The notes: generated from the sequence alone by a model not told the origin. 36,551 nt of DNA from Phycomyces blakesleeanus NRRL 1555(-) (GCF_001638985.1 NW_017265168.1:348356-384906); one strand, 5' to 3'. Counted from the stretch's first letter, positions 21,939-32,102 are shown. Program-made: numbers and translations.

Positions 21939-22276
21939 TTAAAGCAGGTATCTCTGCATATTGTACTTGAAACGAGCCTGTCTCTCCTCTAGCAGAGTCT
22001 GTCTCTGCTCCAGTGTTCTCTGCCTTGTCTCAATAGCCAGACATCCTCTTTCGACATTTTCCTCCAACCTGCGCATTGAGGTAAGTACCTCACCATCGCT
22101 TATTCCAGCCACCATACTGAACAATTCATCCTGAAAGGACTTCAACATTTCTCTGGCATCAGAAAAGTCGGTTATCAATTGACTGACTAAATGTCCAGAA
22201 GAACTGCCCTCTACTTTATCTGTCCATTTCTTTTGTTCAACAACTCTCAATGGATTGTTGGACTTCAATAAAGTTG
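21939..22276 (-). pseudogene. 3' part of the Harbinger Myb/SANT-like gene, displaced by element E
   Basis: Continues the gene that begins at 30374. The minus strand from 22276 reads (A)-TLLKSNNPLRVVEQKKW, then a C-terminal helical region with a strongly charged coiled-coil-like end (RQRTLEQRQTLLEERQ) and stop TAA at 21939. Joined to base 29862 the reading frame is unbroken: 112 nt plus 338 nt make 150 codons, which supports the two pieces having been one exon. It lies 178 bp from, and converges with, the transposase gene. Confidence 0.85.
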
Positions 22277-22292
22277 CACTGCAAAAGGAGGG
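22277..22292 (+). repeat. Left terminal inverted repeat of element E
   Basis: CACTGCAAAAGGAGGG, an exact complement of 29846-29861. Weaker similarity between the two ends continues for some 15 bp further in. Confidence 0.95.
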
Positions 22293-22294
22293 CC

Positions 22295-22423
22295 AATTCA
22301 GTATACTAAATCTTGACCAAATACTGTCTGAATGAATAAAATTCAGCATGAATTCGATCGGAATTTATGATGCCAATTTTTTAAAATTCGTGAGCTAAAT
22401 GAATACAATTAGTATACTGAATT
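22295..22423. repeat. Subterminal inverted repeat pair of element E
   Basis: AATTCAGTATACTAA at 22295-22309 is repeated exactly inverted as TTAGTATACTGAATT at 22409-22423. AATTCG-containing strings recur between and near both element ends (22352, 22385, 29490, 29831). Such subterminal repeats are the usual binding sites of accessory proteins in CACTA elements; that role is inferred here. Confidence 0.7.
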
Positions 22424-22606
22424 TTAGGAATGCAAAAAGAAAAAGTGTGATATACTTTTATGTGATATATTTTGGTCGTGAAAATATAGACGCACTTTTA
22501 TCAGACCGCAGATTTTTCATTTTATATTGGTTTTGGGGTTTTTTTTTAAATACAGCACATAACATTCAACATCTTTTTATTACTATATATGGGTTGTTAA
22601 AGAAGA

Positions 22607-22645
22607 GATTTGGTCAAGATTTGATCAAGATTTAGTCAAGATTTA
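22607..22645. repeat. 11-bp tandem repeat
   Basis: Three full units and a partial fourth: GATTTGGTCAA, GATTTGATCAA, GATTTAGTCAA, GATTTAG. Confidence 0.8.
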
Positions 22646-22713
22646 GAGGTTTATGGGTCATTTTAAAGGTTTTTATTGGTTTGAAAAAATTTTCTTATTG
22701 TTTCTAGCTGTTT

Positions 22714-23772
22714 CTATTCGTCTACATCACTAATCGTCTTCTGTTGCAATTGGGTAGAAACATCACACTCGATGCCATCATTTATTTTAGTGGATACTAT
22801 GTTATTCCTTTCGAACATCCATTGGTCTACCCCTGGTGCAATCGACCCCTACTGTATTCCATTGCTTGCTGCGGCACGCCTTCTTGGCCTGTTTGTTTAC
22901 TTTTATAAAAAATAATTATAGGGTGGATTAGAAAGAATGTTCTAGGTATATTTATTTGAGAGCAACAGATTATTTAAAAAATATGAATGTACTTACAATA
23001 AAGTTAAACACGAGAACAGATGGATGTCTTTAACATAAAGATAGATATATCAACGTTTTAGTTAAATGTCTCAATTATAGTAATATTGTCTATAAAAATA
23101 ATAACTTTTGTTAATACGATGCAAAGTAAATAAGACTATGGTTTGCTTACCAGACAGTTCAGAAAACAGAAGAGTTGACAAACACAAAATACAATGACAT
23201 TGTCTATAAAATATAATCTTTTATTAGAATGAAATAAAGAGTATCAGACTATTTTTTGCTTACCAATTATTCAATACAATAGAAGAGGCAGCATGCGGGA
23301 AATGGAGATATTATCTATAAAATAATTTCTTTTCATTAGAATTACATACAAAGAAGCAGAATGATTATTTACTTACTTGTCTGTCTGTAGAGAATAAGAG
23401 TCGGTGTATAATCAAAAAAAGAGGACCGAGATAAAGACCAGTGACTATAAAGTGTATGGTATACATAAGAAAAATAATAAATACAAGTTGTATCTTGAAG
23501 GTGTATGTTAATATTTATACAACATACCATTTTGTAAACCCTCCCAAGGTATATGTCTTTGTTAACGGGCCAGAAAAATCTAAGCAGAATAATTAATACA
23601 TAAATCATGAATAAATATTCAAGTATATTTTTATTACCTTTTTATCATTATTTTTGAGGCAGTTAAGAAGGACTTGGTGGTTTAAAGCATAGTGTATCAT
23701 GCTAGAATAAAAACAACAAGATGATTAAGTCTTGAAACTTTGATGTGAGTTGATGCTTACCATGTTAGACAT
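22714..23772 (-). pseudogene. Chain of short exons in element E, possible third gene, decayed
   Basis: Eight candidate exons are bounded by good acceptors (mostly TATAG) and donors (GTAAGC, GTAAGT, GTATGT): 23772-23761, 23701-23638, 23579-23528, 23444-23377, 23314-23264, 23203-23151, about 23027-22997 and 22888-22714. Phases agree from exon 2 to exon 5 (frame starting MIHYALNHQ at 23700). Stops appear in exon 3 (TAA), exon 5 (TAA) and exon 6 (TGA), and the last exon needs a frame change to stay open. The product is not recognised. It may be a dead accessory gene or the spliced leader part of a longer transcript. Exons 5 and 6 are part of a tandem repeat and resemble an exon upstream of element C. 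Confidence 0.4.
22991..23376. repeat. Tandem exon-intron units of about 111 bp in element E
   Basis: Acceptor motifs TCTATAAAA (plus-strand view) fall at 23091, 23203 and 23314, that is 112 and 111 bp apart. Donor motifs fall at 23145, 23258 and 23371, 113 bp apart. Sequence between them (TTTTATTAGAAT-like, then GCTTACC) recurs with divergence. Each unit therefore carries one exon and one intron. Confidence 0.6.
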
Positions 23773-24178
23773 TAAGAAAGAAGAAAGAAAAAATTAAAAA
23801 AAAAAACGGGGGAAAATCAAAATTATAATTTTATGACTGTTGACCCTGAGAAACTGATAGAATCAATGGAGCAAATTGAAAGTCATTCAACCCATCCCGA
23901 TTGAGACAAGACATTATGTACTAAACCATAATCTCTCACATCTTTGTAATGGATGTAAGCTATTACAAATGCCTTTCCAAGTCGGCTTATAAAGAAAAGT
24001 ATAATATAGAAAGCAAAATGCTATAAAGAGCATCATCAGAAAAATAATCTTTTGGTGCCTTACTTTCCACCTTTACGTATGTTTTGATTTATTTTATTAT
24101 TTTAAAGAAACCCGACTCTAATTATTAAAGTATTCACATTGTTTCCATTTCTTTCATTAGCCTTAAATATCTCAATTC

Positions 24179-25267
24179 ATGTCTTCTAATACGCAGCAAT
24201 CCAAAAAAACGAAAAAGACGACTACAAAAAAGTCTGTTCAACAAACCACTGGGACAGCAGCAAGCACAAGACAACGGGAAATTCTTCCCAGCTTGACAGT
24301 TAGCGCAGAGCTAGATGGTACTGTCCTGTCCACTTTGTCCACCATGAGCACCCGACTGAATGAATCTCATTCACTTCTGGAGAAGGTCTACCACAACATG
24401 GGAGTAACCAATGGCCAGAATAACAATTCGAACCATAGTCCCATTGGTCAGGCTCTTACTACAGGAGAATATATAAAGTACTGCCTTCCAACGGTTTCGG
24501 TAGGATATATACTAGTAATAGAATATTGCAAAGTTACTTACATTATATTTTGCAGAGATTGATCCATTCTCAAACACGAGCAGTTCTGGCAACAATGCCA
24601 TTGACAGTCAATGAGGGCGCCTTCTCGACATCCAACCGTCCCATTGCTGATGTAGTGCAGAGCTACACACATCAGCAAGCTGAAGTAAAGTCTGTTTCGT
24701 CTGCAGTTGTGGAAGAGAAAACCCGAAGACATATTTCGTATATGCTTCAAAGGGCAAAAGCTTTGCCAGAAAAGATAGCTCAACAAAATCGGATTTCTTG
24801 ACGCCGGTCCAGAAAGAGAAATGTAAGTATAGTCAACAGTTTTTGTGTAAACTATTTTAACTTTTTTTTTCAGATTCTTACAGACTACAAGGCAATTCAC
24901 TTAGCTGACAAGGCAAACCTTGAGTCTAAGTTTGGTGAGACTGTCGTTGACCTTCTGGACTATGACATGTTGTCTGATATTGAGTCAGATGAGGAGAAAA
25001 ATAAAACTAGATATACTCCTAGAAATAGACATCTCTTGGTAAGGCTCTCATGATAAAGGTTATTTTTTTTAATACTTCTAACTCAAAAGTATTTATATTA
25101 TAATGCAGGTGGATGAATACTTTACTGTTTTGAAGAAACAGAGACTTGCTAACAAGGGACCAGACGTCATTGGCAATTCTGTCTATCCAATTATTTTGAG
25201 AAACACTGAGTTATCGAATGAGAAAAAGGCACGTGTTGCTGCTTGGATTCACACACGCCAACAATAA
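24179..25267 (+). pseudogene. Companion gene of element E, four exons, one in-frame TGA
   Basis: Unrecognised protein of about 303 aa if the stop is ignored. Exons: 24179-24499, 24556-24822, 24874-25038 and 25109-25267 (TAA), all GT-AG and all phase 0. The N-terminus is Ser/Thr/Lys-rich (KKTKKTTTKKSVQQ). A helical middle follows, then a basic cluster (RRSRKRN) directly after TGA 24799-24801, an acidic stretch (SDIESDEEK), and a C-terminus RHLLVDEYFTVLKKQR...RVAAWIHTRQQQ. TGA lies at the end of exon 2, close to where the companion gene of B also has TGA. The gene converges on the transposase; by analogy with CACTA elements it may bind element ends, but no known domain supports this. The simplest reading is a CGA-to-TGA mutation. 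Confidence 0.62.
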
Positions 25268-25899
25268 ATCGTTATTTTGTTTACAAAGTGCATATAGTAC
25301 TTTAATGATTTTTATTGATTGTGTTGAATGATGTGGGGTGAAGTGGTAAAATATAATCAGGCGGTATTGTCAAGATGAGAAGCAATTAATATATAAATAA
25401 AAGGAAAAAGAAAAAGACAAAATCAAAAATCAAAATAATAAATTATTATTTTATTTTATTTTATTTTATTTTATTTTATTTTATTTTATTTTATTTTAAA
25501 GCCAATTAATAAAAAAAATATATATACAAAGCAATTATTTAATTATATAACCCTGATTGTTTTATCCTCGTTTTTTTTTATTGGAAATTATAATACCGAT
25601 ATTAGCAAGAATATGTAATAAAGGCAAAGAAAATGGTAAATGTCAGGTATTAAATATACAAGTTTTTTGTCTTTTATATTATTGATAAAAGCAAGAGAAA
25701 TAAATAATAGTTTTTACTATTTGTTAATAGTTAAAAAAAACTGGTAATATAATTTACTATTGCTCTTTTAAATACTTAATAAAGAAGTAATGTTAAAACT
25801 AAATAAGAATACAGAGATAAATAAAGCTAAACCTTTTTACAGTCAAAAAAACTTGTATTATAATTATTTATACTGGTAACCTAAATAGTTGTTATTTTT
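25268..25899. other. AT-rich convergent 3' region of element E
   Basis: Lies between the ends of the two convergent genes of E. It is dominated by A/T tracts and includes the TTTTA microsatellite. Apart from that repeat I see nothing. Confidence 0.6.
25447..25498. repeat. (TTTTA)n microsatellite
   Basis: About ten uninterrupted units of ATTTT/TTTTA. Its uniformity suggests recent slippage. Confidence 0.95.
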
Positions 25900-28800
25900 T
25901 TATGTGACTACTTTTCTAGGCAGTGGAATAACCAGGTGCTTTTGCGTCCCACTCTGCATTTTATGCGTAGTCAACACAAAGCACAAATGCAGACGATGCA
26001 CTGGAACAATGCACGAAGCATCTTCTTCCATAAATCCCTTGTCCCACAACTGCAGACCTTGATCAGCTAATGGCTGATGACTACTTGAATGGTAGGCAGG
26101 AAACCATTTAATGAATGCGAACGTTGACACTCTTTTGACTCCACCGATCTTGATGGTATGAGTAAATAAATACTCTATTTGACCAGGGAATTCAGATACA
26201 TCGTCATTTGTTCTCTCAAGAAACAATACCCTCACAAAAGACCCGCACTTCTTCTTTTCACCACTGCAGTACTCTTGCCCCAGCAACGAAATCTTCTTCA
26301 CCTTTTGAATCCGATTGTTCACAAATACATCCTCACCAATTGGGATTCTCCCTACCACACAGAAGGAAACACTTGTACTCCGGTAAGCCTTGACATAGAA
26401 TTCAAATAACCACTGATAGTGATCATCCTTCATCATAGTCAAAGGCTGCAACTTGATTGGCAATGTGGTCGGGGGCAAGGCCTCACTTCCGGTGACATTG
26501 TACCATGGATTTGTAGCAGCTTGCTGGAACATTGCTAAGCTAAATGGCAACGCAGGAGGGTGGCCAGCATCCAAATTCAAGGGAGAAGAGCTGTCGGAAT
26601 TTGATTTTACTTGGGCAATCCCCTCAAGGAACTCTATCAGTGGTGATGAAAGATTGGTAGAATACGCTCGAAGAAAGCTACCAATGAATGCTTTCTCCAG
26701 GAAGACTCTCATGAAGGTGACCTCAAGACCATTGCGATGGTTCGTCTTGATGTTCTTCAACTTGCCGTTGTATCTCTCGAAGCTATACAGCCAGAATGCA
26801 TATACCGGACCAAAATTAAGCATTGACTCGCGCAAGTGCATATGCAAGTGCATATTTGGCGTGATGCTGCTCTCTCCATAAAGAGTCTCCCACTCTTTTC
26901 CGAATTCTCTAAGGAGCTGGTGTGCGCTGTCAATTTCTGAATATGTGACTGAAGGACCGGTCAACTTTTGGCATGTTTTTACAAAGAGAGTCCAGTTTTT
27001 GTAGTCGTCTTCAGGCAAAGCGTCTTTTAGTACCACCAACGAATAAATCAGACACCACGATCGCCACTCGTCTGCCTTTGTATACGGGAAACCAGATTCG
27101 ATCTTTGTTGATAAAACAGCATACCCAGGAGGAACAAGAATACCATCGGCAAGACGTTGCATACGGACGAGAACAGCAGTTGAGAGATACCTCAGGTCTT
27201 TCCAAACACTGATCATATGCTTTGCTGTCCCAAGAAACAAATTGTGCATGGGATCAACAATCGTGCATCGGATGGGATCAAAGTAGTGTAGGCGATGCAA
27301 CTTGGAAAAACTGGTGCCATGCTGCTTCTCCAAAACAGCTCTCTCTGCATCAGATTCTGCGCAGAACCACATCTCAGCTTCGGTTGCATTTTCCTCTTTT
27401 GTTCGGGAGACCCAGTTCTCATGATCGAATCCAGAATAATTGATCTTACTTGTTCCAGCAACAACAGTGAAATGACGCTTGCATATGTGACAGGCATTTG
27501 TACTTGCAAATCCTGTAAATCCAGCAGTCTTTCTTGCAGCAGGTATGTCGCAAGCAACACACATAAGAGCAGCGCGGATACTAGTACCATTGGGGAACTC
27601 TGGAGTTTTCATAGTTATGCTGCCATATAACTCTACCAGCTCGTCTACCAGAGGTTCCAAGAAGTTGTTCATCTGGTCGATCTTTGCTTCCTTTGGACCA
27701 GGCATGACACCGACAAGGATAATGTTTTCCGGCTTCATTCTTTCTTCCCTAGGCAGGTTGTTCATTGACAGGTACAAGGCCCCACTTGCATGTGTACGAC
27801 CCTCGAATGGTTGAAACCAATCCACATTCAATGTCAACATCAAAGAATGGTCGGGATTCACGAAAGGCTCGTCATCTTCATCAAGGAGCTCAGACCACAT
27901 TGCACCATCATAGACATCCAACAAGGTACTGTTTACGGTTTCCCTTGATCTCCATTGAACGATTTGATGCTCGAACCCAGGTTTGGCAAAATGCTGTGCC
28001 AATGCATTCTTGAGTGAGTTGTATGGAAAAACCATGAGAGGGACGGCGCGATCAGCTTCGGTGTCAGAGAAAAGAGGATTTCCGCAGTATGTTGGTGGTG
28101 TGGTTGTGTATTTTTCGAATGTGCAATTTGGTTGGCAATTGCCTGGTAGGTAAATTGCAAAGCACTTGTTGCAGACGGTGTATTTGACGATGCTTTTTGT
28201 CATGAAATTGAAGTCGGTCATAGTCTTTAATGCATCAATGGTGAGTGGGAGATCGGTATCCTTATCAAAGGCAACAAGAAGATGGCAGAAGAATTTCAAC
28301 ATAGCAGTTCCACCTGCTTGAACCAAGTAAAACGCCTGAAAGATAACGCCAAATAGAGCCATGAATTGGCTTGTTTGAGACATTTCATGAATTTTCAAAG
28401 AAGCAACTACAAAGGCAAGTATTTCTGTTAATTATTTGTAACACAATTTATGTATATTTCTTTTTTAAATGTATGCATACCGGAAGCAACCATGTCTTCA
28501 AAATCTTCAACACCGGCAACCTCAACTTCGCTCTCATCTTCAGACTCATCGCTTGAATCAGGATCGTCATTGTCAGAAGCCAATGATATTGTCTCGACAT
28601 CAGACTCTTCGAATTGAAAAATCTCGTCTTCTCTCAAAAAAGGTACACTCTGTACGGTAGTTTCGGCTGATACAATAGAATAATTGTCTTCATCTATAGT
28701 AAAACCAGACTATTAGCTATCTAAATTATGATTTATTAAAAAGAAATTTTATACTCACAATCAATCGATGTTTCAGATATATCTACCATCTCAACGTCTG

Positions 28801-29047
28801 TCTCTTCTTCGACAACTTCTGTATTAACTGATAATTAACAAAAAAAATATTAGATTACAATTTATCCAGTAATACGCGTACTACTCAAATGTCATTTACC
28901 TCGATTTTTTGGGCCAATGTCTAATAGCTTATCAGCATTATTATGACGCTTAAAGGTCTGTGCATTTTGCAAAATTCCGCCAATTGCATTTTTGGTACAT
29001 GATGAACATGTACACATAACAGTGTAGGTTTTAGTTGTAGAATTCAT
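25900..29047 (-). CDS. Tnp2-type transposase of element E, intact, four exons
   Basis: Predicted to cut and rejoin DNA during movement of E. Exons: 29047-28900, 28827-28759, 28693-28481 and 28424-25900 (or 28406-25900; both acceptors are in frame), introns 56-74 nt, giving 984 or 978 aa ending at TAA 25900. Exon 1 has a Cys/His cluster (MCTCSSC...FKRH). Exons 2-3 are strongly acidic. The long exon carries LTLNVDWFQPF (probable first Asp), PREERMKPENIILVGVMPGP, VACDIPAARKTAGF with CHICKRHF, TIVDPMHNLFLGTAKH (second Asp), NMHLHMHL and SFERYNGKLK (Glu). The C-terminal 200 residues form a separate unrecognised domain. No stop or frameshift is seen and CpGs are retained, unlike neighbouring elements. 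Exon order and phases match element A. Confidence 0.93.
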
Positions 29048-29845
29048 AACAGTAAGAATAATATTAATAATAATAAAATAATAAAGAGGTATATACTATA
29101 TTTTATTTTCATCTTTTATATGTCTCTTATTTTTGTCATTAATAATGAGTTGATATATCTTGTTCACTATGTCATTGACTACATTGAGCTTACCGTCCCT
29201 ATTAGTAAGAATTACAAATGGATTTTGATGCAGCGATCTTTTCTTAAAAAAAGTGTACCTGATTATTAATGGGGCTTCAATTTAATAATCACTGATATAA
29301 TGGCGTAGTTTTTCTCTTTCGCGTTTTTTTAACATGACATCAATTCTCGCTCATTTTGGCAAGTGGCCTTTTTTGGATTTTCTTTTTCTTGTATTTTTTA
29401 TGACATCAATTCTTGCTCTTTTTTTCAATTTTTTTTGATATACTTTCTTATTAAAAATAAGTCATATATCATACATTATTATATTCTAATAAAATTCGGT
29501 ATTTTTTGCGATGCAATAAAAATATTATTGAGTCTAAATTAGGTGCATCTGTAACAACAAGTTTTTCCTTCCAGAAAAATAATTAAATACTATATTTAAC
29601 ATTTAATATTTTATTTTTATTTTTTATTTTTCTGCCAAGTCAATCGAAACATATATTTTTTAAGACAATTGTGCAATTTATTGCCTAATTAATAAATATT
29701 TGTGTTTGTATCTGTGTTTATTTAATATAATCAGAAAAAATTGCGAATTCCCATCTCAAGAAAAAAATATATTGAAAAATGATGGTGTTTGAAATATTTT
29801 TCCAAATTTTGCCAAAATTCAAAAAATAAAATTCGACCAAATCCA
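29048..29845. promoter_or_regulatory. 5' and subterminal region of element E
   Basis: About 800 bp between the transposase start codon and the right inverted repeat, AT-rich and without ORFs. It should contain the transposase promoter. AATTCG/CGAATT motifs near 29490, 29742 and 29831 echo the left subterminal region. No single promoter element is convincing. Confidence 0.45.
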
Positions 29846-29861
29846 CCCTCCTTTTGCAGTG
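29846..29861 (-). repeat. Right terminal inverted repeat of element E
   Basis: Minus strand reads CACTGCAAAAGGAGGG, identical to the left end at 22277-22292. Confidence 0.95.
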
Positions 29862-30374
29862 TAATTACTCTCTCCACGACTTTATCTGCAGCTGCCTACT
29901 TCTGAACTTCTTCCTCGAAAGCCAATTGCTTTTTCATAGTCTTGCCCCGATCTCCTTCAGTCTCCTTTAAAAACTTATAGTATTAAACACATTGATATTC
30001 GACGAATATACCTAATACAACGTGAAGATTACCGATTCAACAAGCTGAAAGAGAAGCTGATTGAGATCAGAGTAGCTCTTGTTTGACCCTGTCATTTTTT
30101 GTTCTTGGGCCTGTCTTGCTTTGAACTGCTTGACCAGATTCTTGTGTCTCTGCTTGAGTGTTGAGACACCAATTTTGTTGCCTTTACCTCCGGCATCATT
30201 GATCTTTTTGAGGATTTCATCCCAGGCAGCACCCGATTGCCCATGACCAGCATATGAGAGGTGTTGGTTGATCAACAATTCCACAAGGAGTCTGTCTCTT
30301 TCGGCGATCAGATTTATCTTGTGATTAAATCTGATGGGAGCGTCTGCAGCAAAAGTATTCATATGTGCGTTCAT
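29862..30374 (-). pseudogene. 5' part of the Harbinger Myb/SANT-like DNA-binding gene
   Basis: The second gene of PIF/Harbinger elements encodes a Myb/SANT-like protein that works with the transposase. The likely start is ATG 30374 (MNAHMNTFAADAPIRF). The DNA-binding domain follows: ERDRLLVELLINQHLS, then GAAWDEILKKIN, then STLKQRHKNLVKQFKAR, i.e. three helices with the conserved Trp. Exon 1 ends at 30033 (LVES), with an intron of 57 nt. Exon 2 starts at 29973 and runs to 29862, where element E interrupts it; it contains one TAG (29898-29896). The rest is at 22276-21939. Combined length is about 263 aa. Confidence 0.85.
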
Positions 30375-30653
30375 ATTTAAAATCAAGTGAAGGAAAAGTG
30401 ATAAAAACACATATTATGATAGTAGAATGTTTATAAAATTAAAATTAAAAGTGACTTTTTTTGGTGTTATAATTATTAGCTTGCCATTAGTTTAGAGCAG
30501 AAAATAAACAAATATGAGAGGCTATCAATTTAAATAAGGTTTGGTAGAAAATCTACCAAACTTTAATCAAGTTGATAAAGTAGTGTCTCTATATAGATGT
30601 GTATGTAACATCATGTTTCCATTCTAAGGCAATAAGCTTGTGCAAAAAGTTAA

Positions 30654-30677
30654 AAATCTGAGTCTACAAACATCTCT
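30654..30677 (-). repeat. Right terminal inverted repeat of the Harbinger element
   Basis: Minus strand begins AGAGATGTTTGTAGACTCAG, pairing with 20121-20144. It is followed by ATT at 30678-30680, the target duplication. Confidence 0.92.
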
Positions 30678-30692
30678 ATTGAAGCAAAATCT

Positions 30693-30748
30693 TATTCAAT
30701 TCAATTCATTCCAATTCATTTTAATTCAATTCAATAAATGATTCATTT
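30693..30748. repeat. ATTCA-type degenerate minisatellite
   Basis: Repeated AATTC/ATTCA words (TTCAATTCAATTCATTCCAA and so on) just outside the right end of the Harbinger element. Confidence 0.7.
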
Positions 30749-30883
30749 AATATGGCAAATAAAAAGCAAAATAATATACTAGTATTGGATACAGTAGAGT
30801 AAAAAAAAGGGGGGCGTGAAAGAAAACCAAAAATAAAAAAAACTAAAAAAGAAAAGTAATAAATCTTGGTCTTTTAAAAAGAA

Positions 30884-30985
30884 GTGGCAACTGTACCTCT
30901 AATTGCACTATACAGACTCATATCTGCCATTTTTTATTATGTAAAAAATGGCAGTTATGCTATCAAAATAGTAACATGTTGCCAC
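30884..30985. repeat. Small palindromic MITE-like element (GTGGCAAC ends)
   Basis: 102 bp that fold on themselves: GTGGCAACTGT...CTGCCATTTTTT, then a short loop, then AAAAAATGGCAG...ACATGTTGCCAC. Inverted similarity may extend into flanking A/T runs (TAAAAAG on the left, CTTTTTTA on the right), so a TA duplication is possible but not provable. It has no coding capacity. One arm resembles 14028-14070. Confidence 0.75.
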
Positions 30986-31554
30986 TTTTTTAGCTATAGT
31001 GAAGAGAATTGCTAAGATAATTTTAAAATAAAAAATAGTCAATCTTTCATGAAGACTTGACAAAGAAAAATAATAAATAGAAGAAAAATTCATAAGAGAG
31101 ATCAGAGAAAATAGATAGTGTCTTTAGAAAAAAAATTTATATTAAAAAAATTCAACAATTGTTTATTGATTGATTTTGAAGGGTTATTTATACTACTTCT
31201 TAAATAAAATTTATAGCAAAAATAGGCTATATAAAACTTGATAAGATAATTGTAAAGAAAAATATAAAGAAAAATAACTATATAAATATTTTGTCATAAA
31301 AGAAAAAATAAATGAAACTATAATATATAGCTACAAGAAAAGAAAAATATAGGAAAGAAGTATGTTATAAATAAAAGAAAAAATCATTCAGTTAACAATT
31401 TTGATAAAGTAGTATTTAAGAGAAAACATTATATTTAGTATAAAGAAATAAAATAAAAAGAAAAGGAAGAAAACAATTTTGGGAAAAATAAAGAGAAAAG
31501 ATTTTAATTTTCAGAAAATCGGTTTTTGGAAAAAGGCGATATTGTGAATATGAA
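30986..31554. other. AT-rich interval, no gene seen
   Basis: A-rich sequence with many AAAGAAAAA and ATATAAA words up to the target duplication of the third LTR. Nothing codes or repeats convincingly. Confidence 0.6.
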
Positions 31555-31559
31555 AGAAA

Positions 31560-32102
31560 TGTGGTGATCCAGACACTTGGATGTTGGATTTATCACATAT
31601 AAGAACATATTCATATTGGGATAGCGTAGTAGCTATCATCTTGTCAGTATAAAATATATATAAACGATTAAGTAATCAGCCCAATAATTATTACAGTTAG
31701 TACTATAGATAATATCTTAAAGATTGTTAACATAATTATATCATACTGCCGGGTAAACTGTGTCAGATTGATATGGAGCTAATTTAGTAGGAAGTCCTAA
31801 AGTTCTAGTGTAAAAGAGAAAAGAATAGCTAAGAGCTAAAGAAGTACAATTTATGACTTGATGTCATAATTGTAACACCAACACTAGTTAAGCAGTAAAT
31901 ACACTCTAATAACCAAATATAGTAAAGAAAGAAAGCCTTAAGAAACTAAGACGTAATGACAAGAGCAGATTGTGTTTTCTTATAAAAAGGGACACTTTTT
32001 ATTTATGAATAAAGACAACTTATATACAGTCTCAAAGTATTTCTATACGTCTCTATTATCAAATATTTTATTTTTCTATTGTTTTGTACCTGAAATACCA
32101 CA
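31560..32102 (+). mobile_element. Solo LTR, copy 3
   Basis: 543 bp, TGTGGTGATCC start and ATACCACA end, with a perfect 5-bp target duplication AGAAA at 31555-31559 and 32103-32107. It differs from copy 1 (4593-5136) at only a small fraction of positions, so both are much younger or better preserved than the gypsy 5' LTR at 7030. Same orientation as the other two. It lies 124 bp upstream of tRNA-Met. Confidence 0.93.

Larger units (their letters stand above)
22277..29861 (-). mobile_element. CACTA-like (Tnp2-type) DNA transposon E, 7,585 bp, inserted in the Harbinger Myb-like gene
   Basis: Both ends carry the perfect 16-bp inverted repeat CACTGCAAAAGGAGGG (22277-22292 and, inverted, 29846-29861). 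The inside holds an intact transposase gene on the minus strand, a convergent spliced companion gene on the plus strand and a chain of short minus-strand exons near the left end. No clean target duplication is seen: flanks are CAA and TTA in minus-strand order, and joining the flanks directly keeps the host frame. The transposase belongs to the same family as element A. Confidence 0.92.
20121..30677 (+). mobile_element. PIF/Harbinger transposon, split by CACTA-like element E
   Basis: Bounded by 24-bp inverted repeats (20121-20144 and 30654-30677; one mismatch) and a 3-bp duplication ATT (20118-20120 and 30678-30680). It contains the two genes typical of the superfamily in convergent order: a DDE transposase on + (20372-21760) and a Myb/SANT-like gene on - (30374 to 21939). 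Without the 7,585-bp insert at 22277-29861 the element is about 2.97 kb, a usual size. Known Harbinger target sites are TWA; here the best fit is ATT. Confidence 0.92.

Noticed and set aside
26453..26881. 142-codon + strand frame and other + frames within 26179-28013
   Set aside because: Shadows of the intact minus-strand transposase exon of element E.
22274..29864. A 2- or 3-bp target duplication for element E
   Set aside because: Flanks (CAA and TTA in minus-strand order) do not match; only a mutated duplication or none is compatible.
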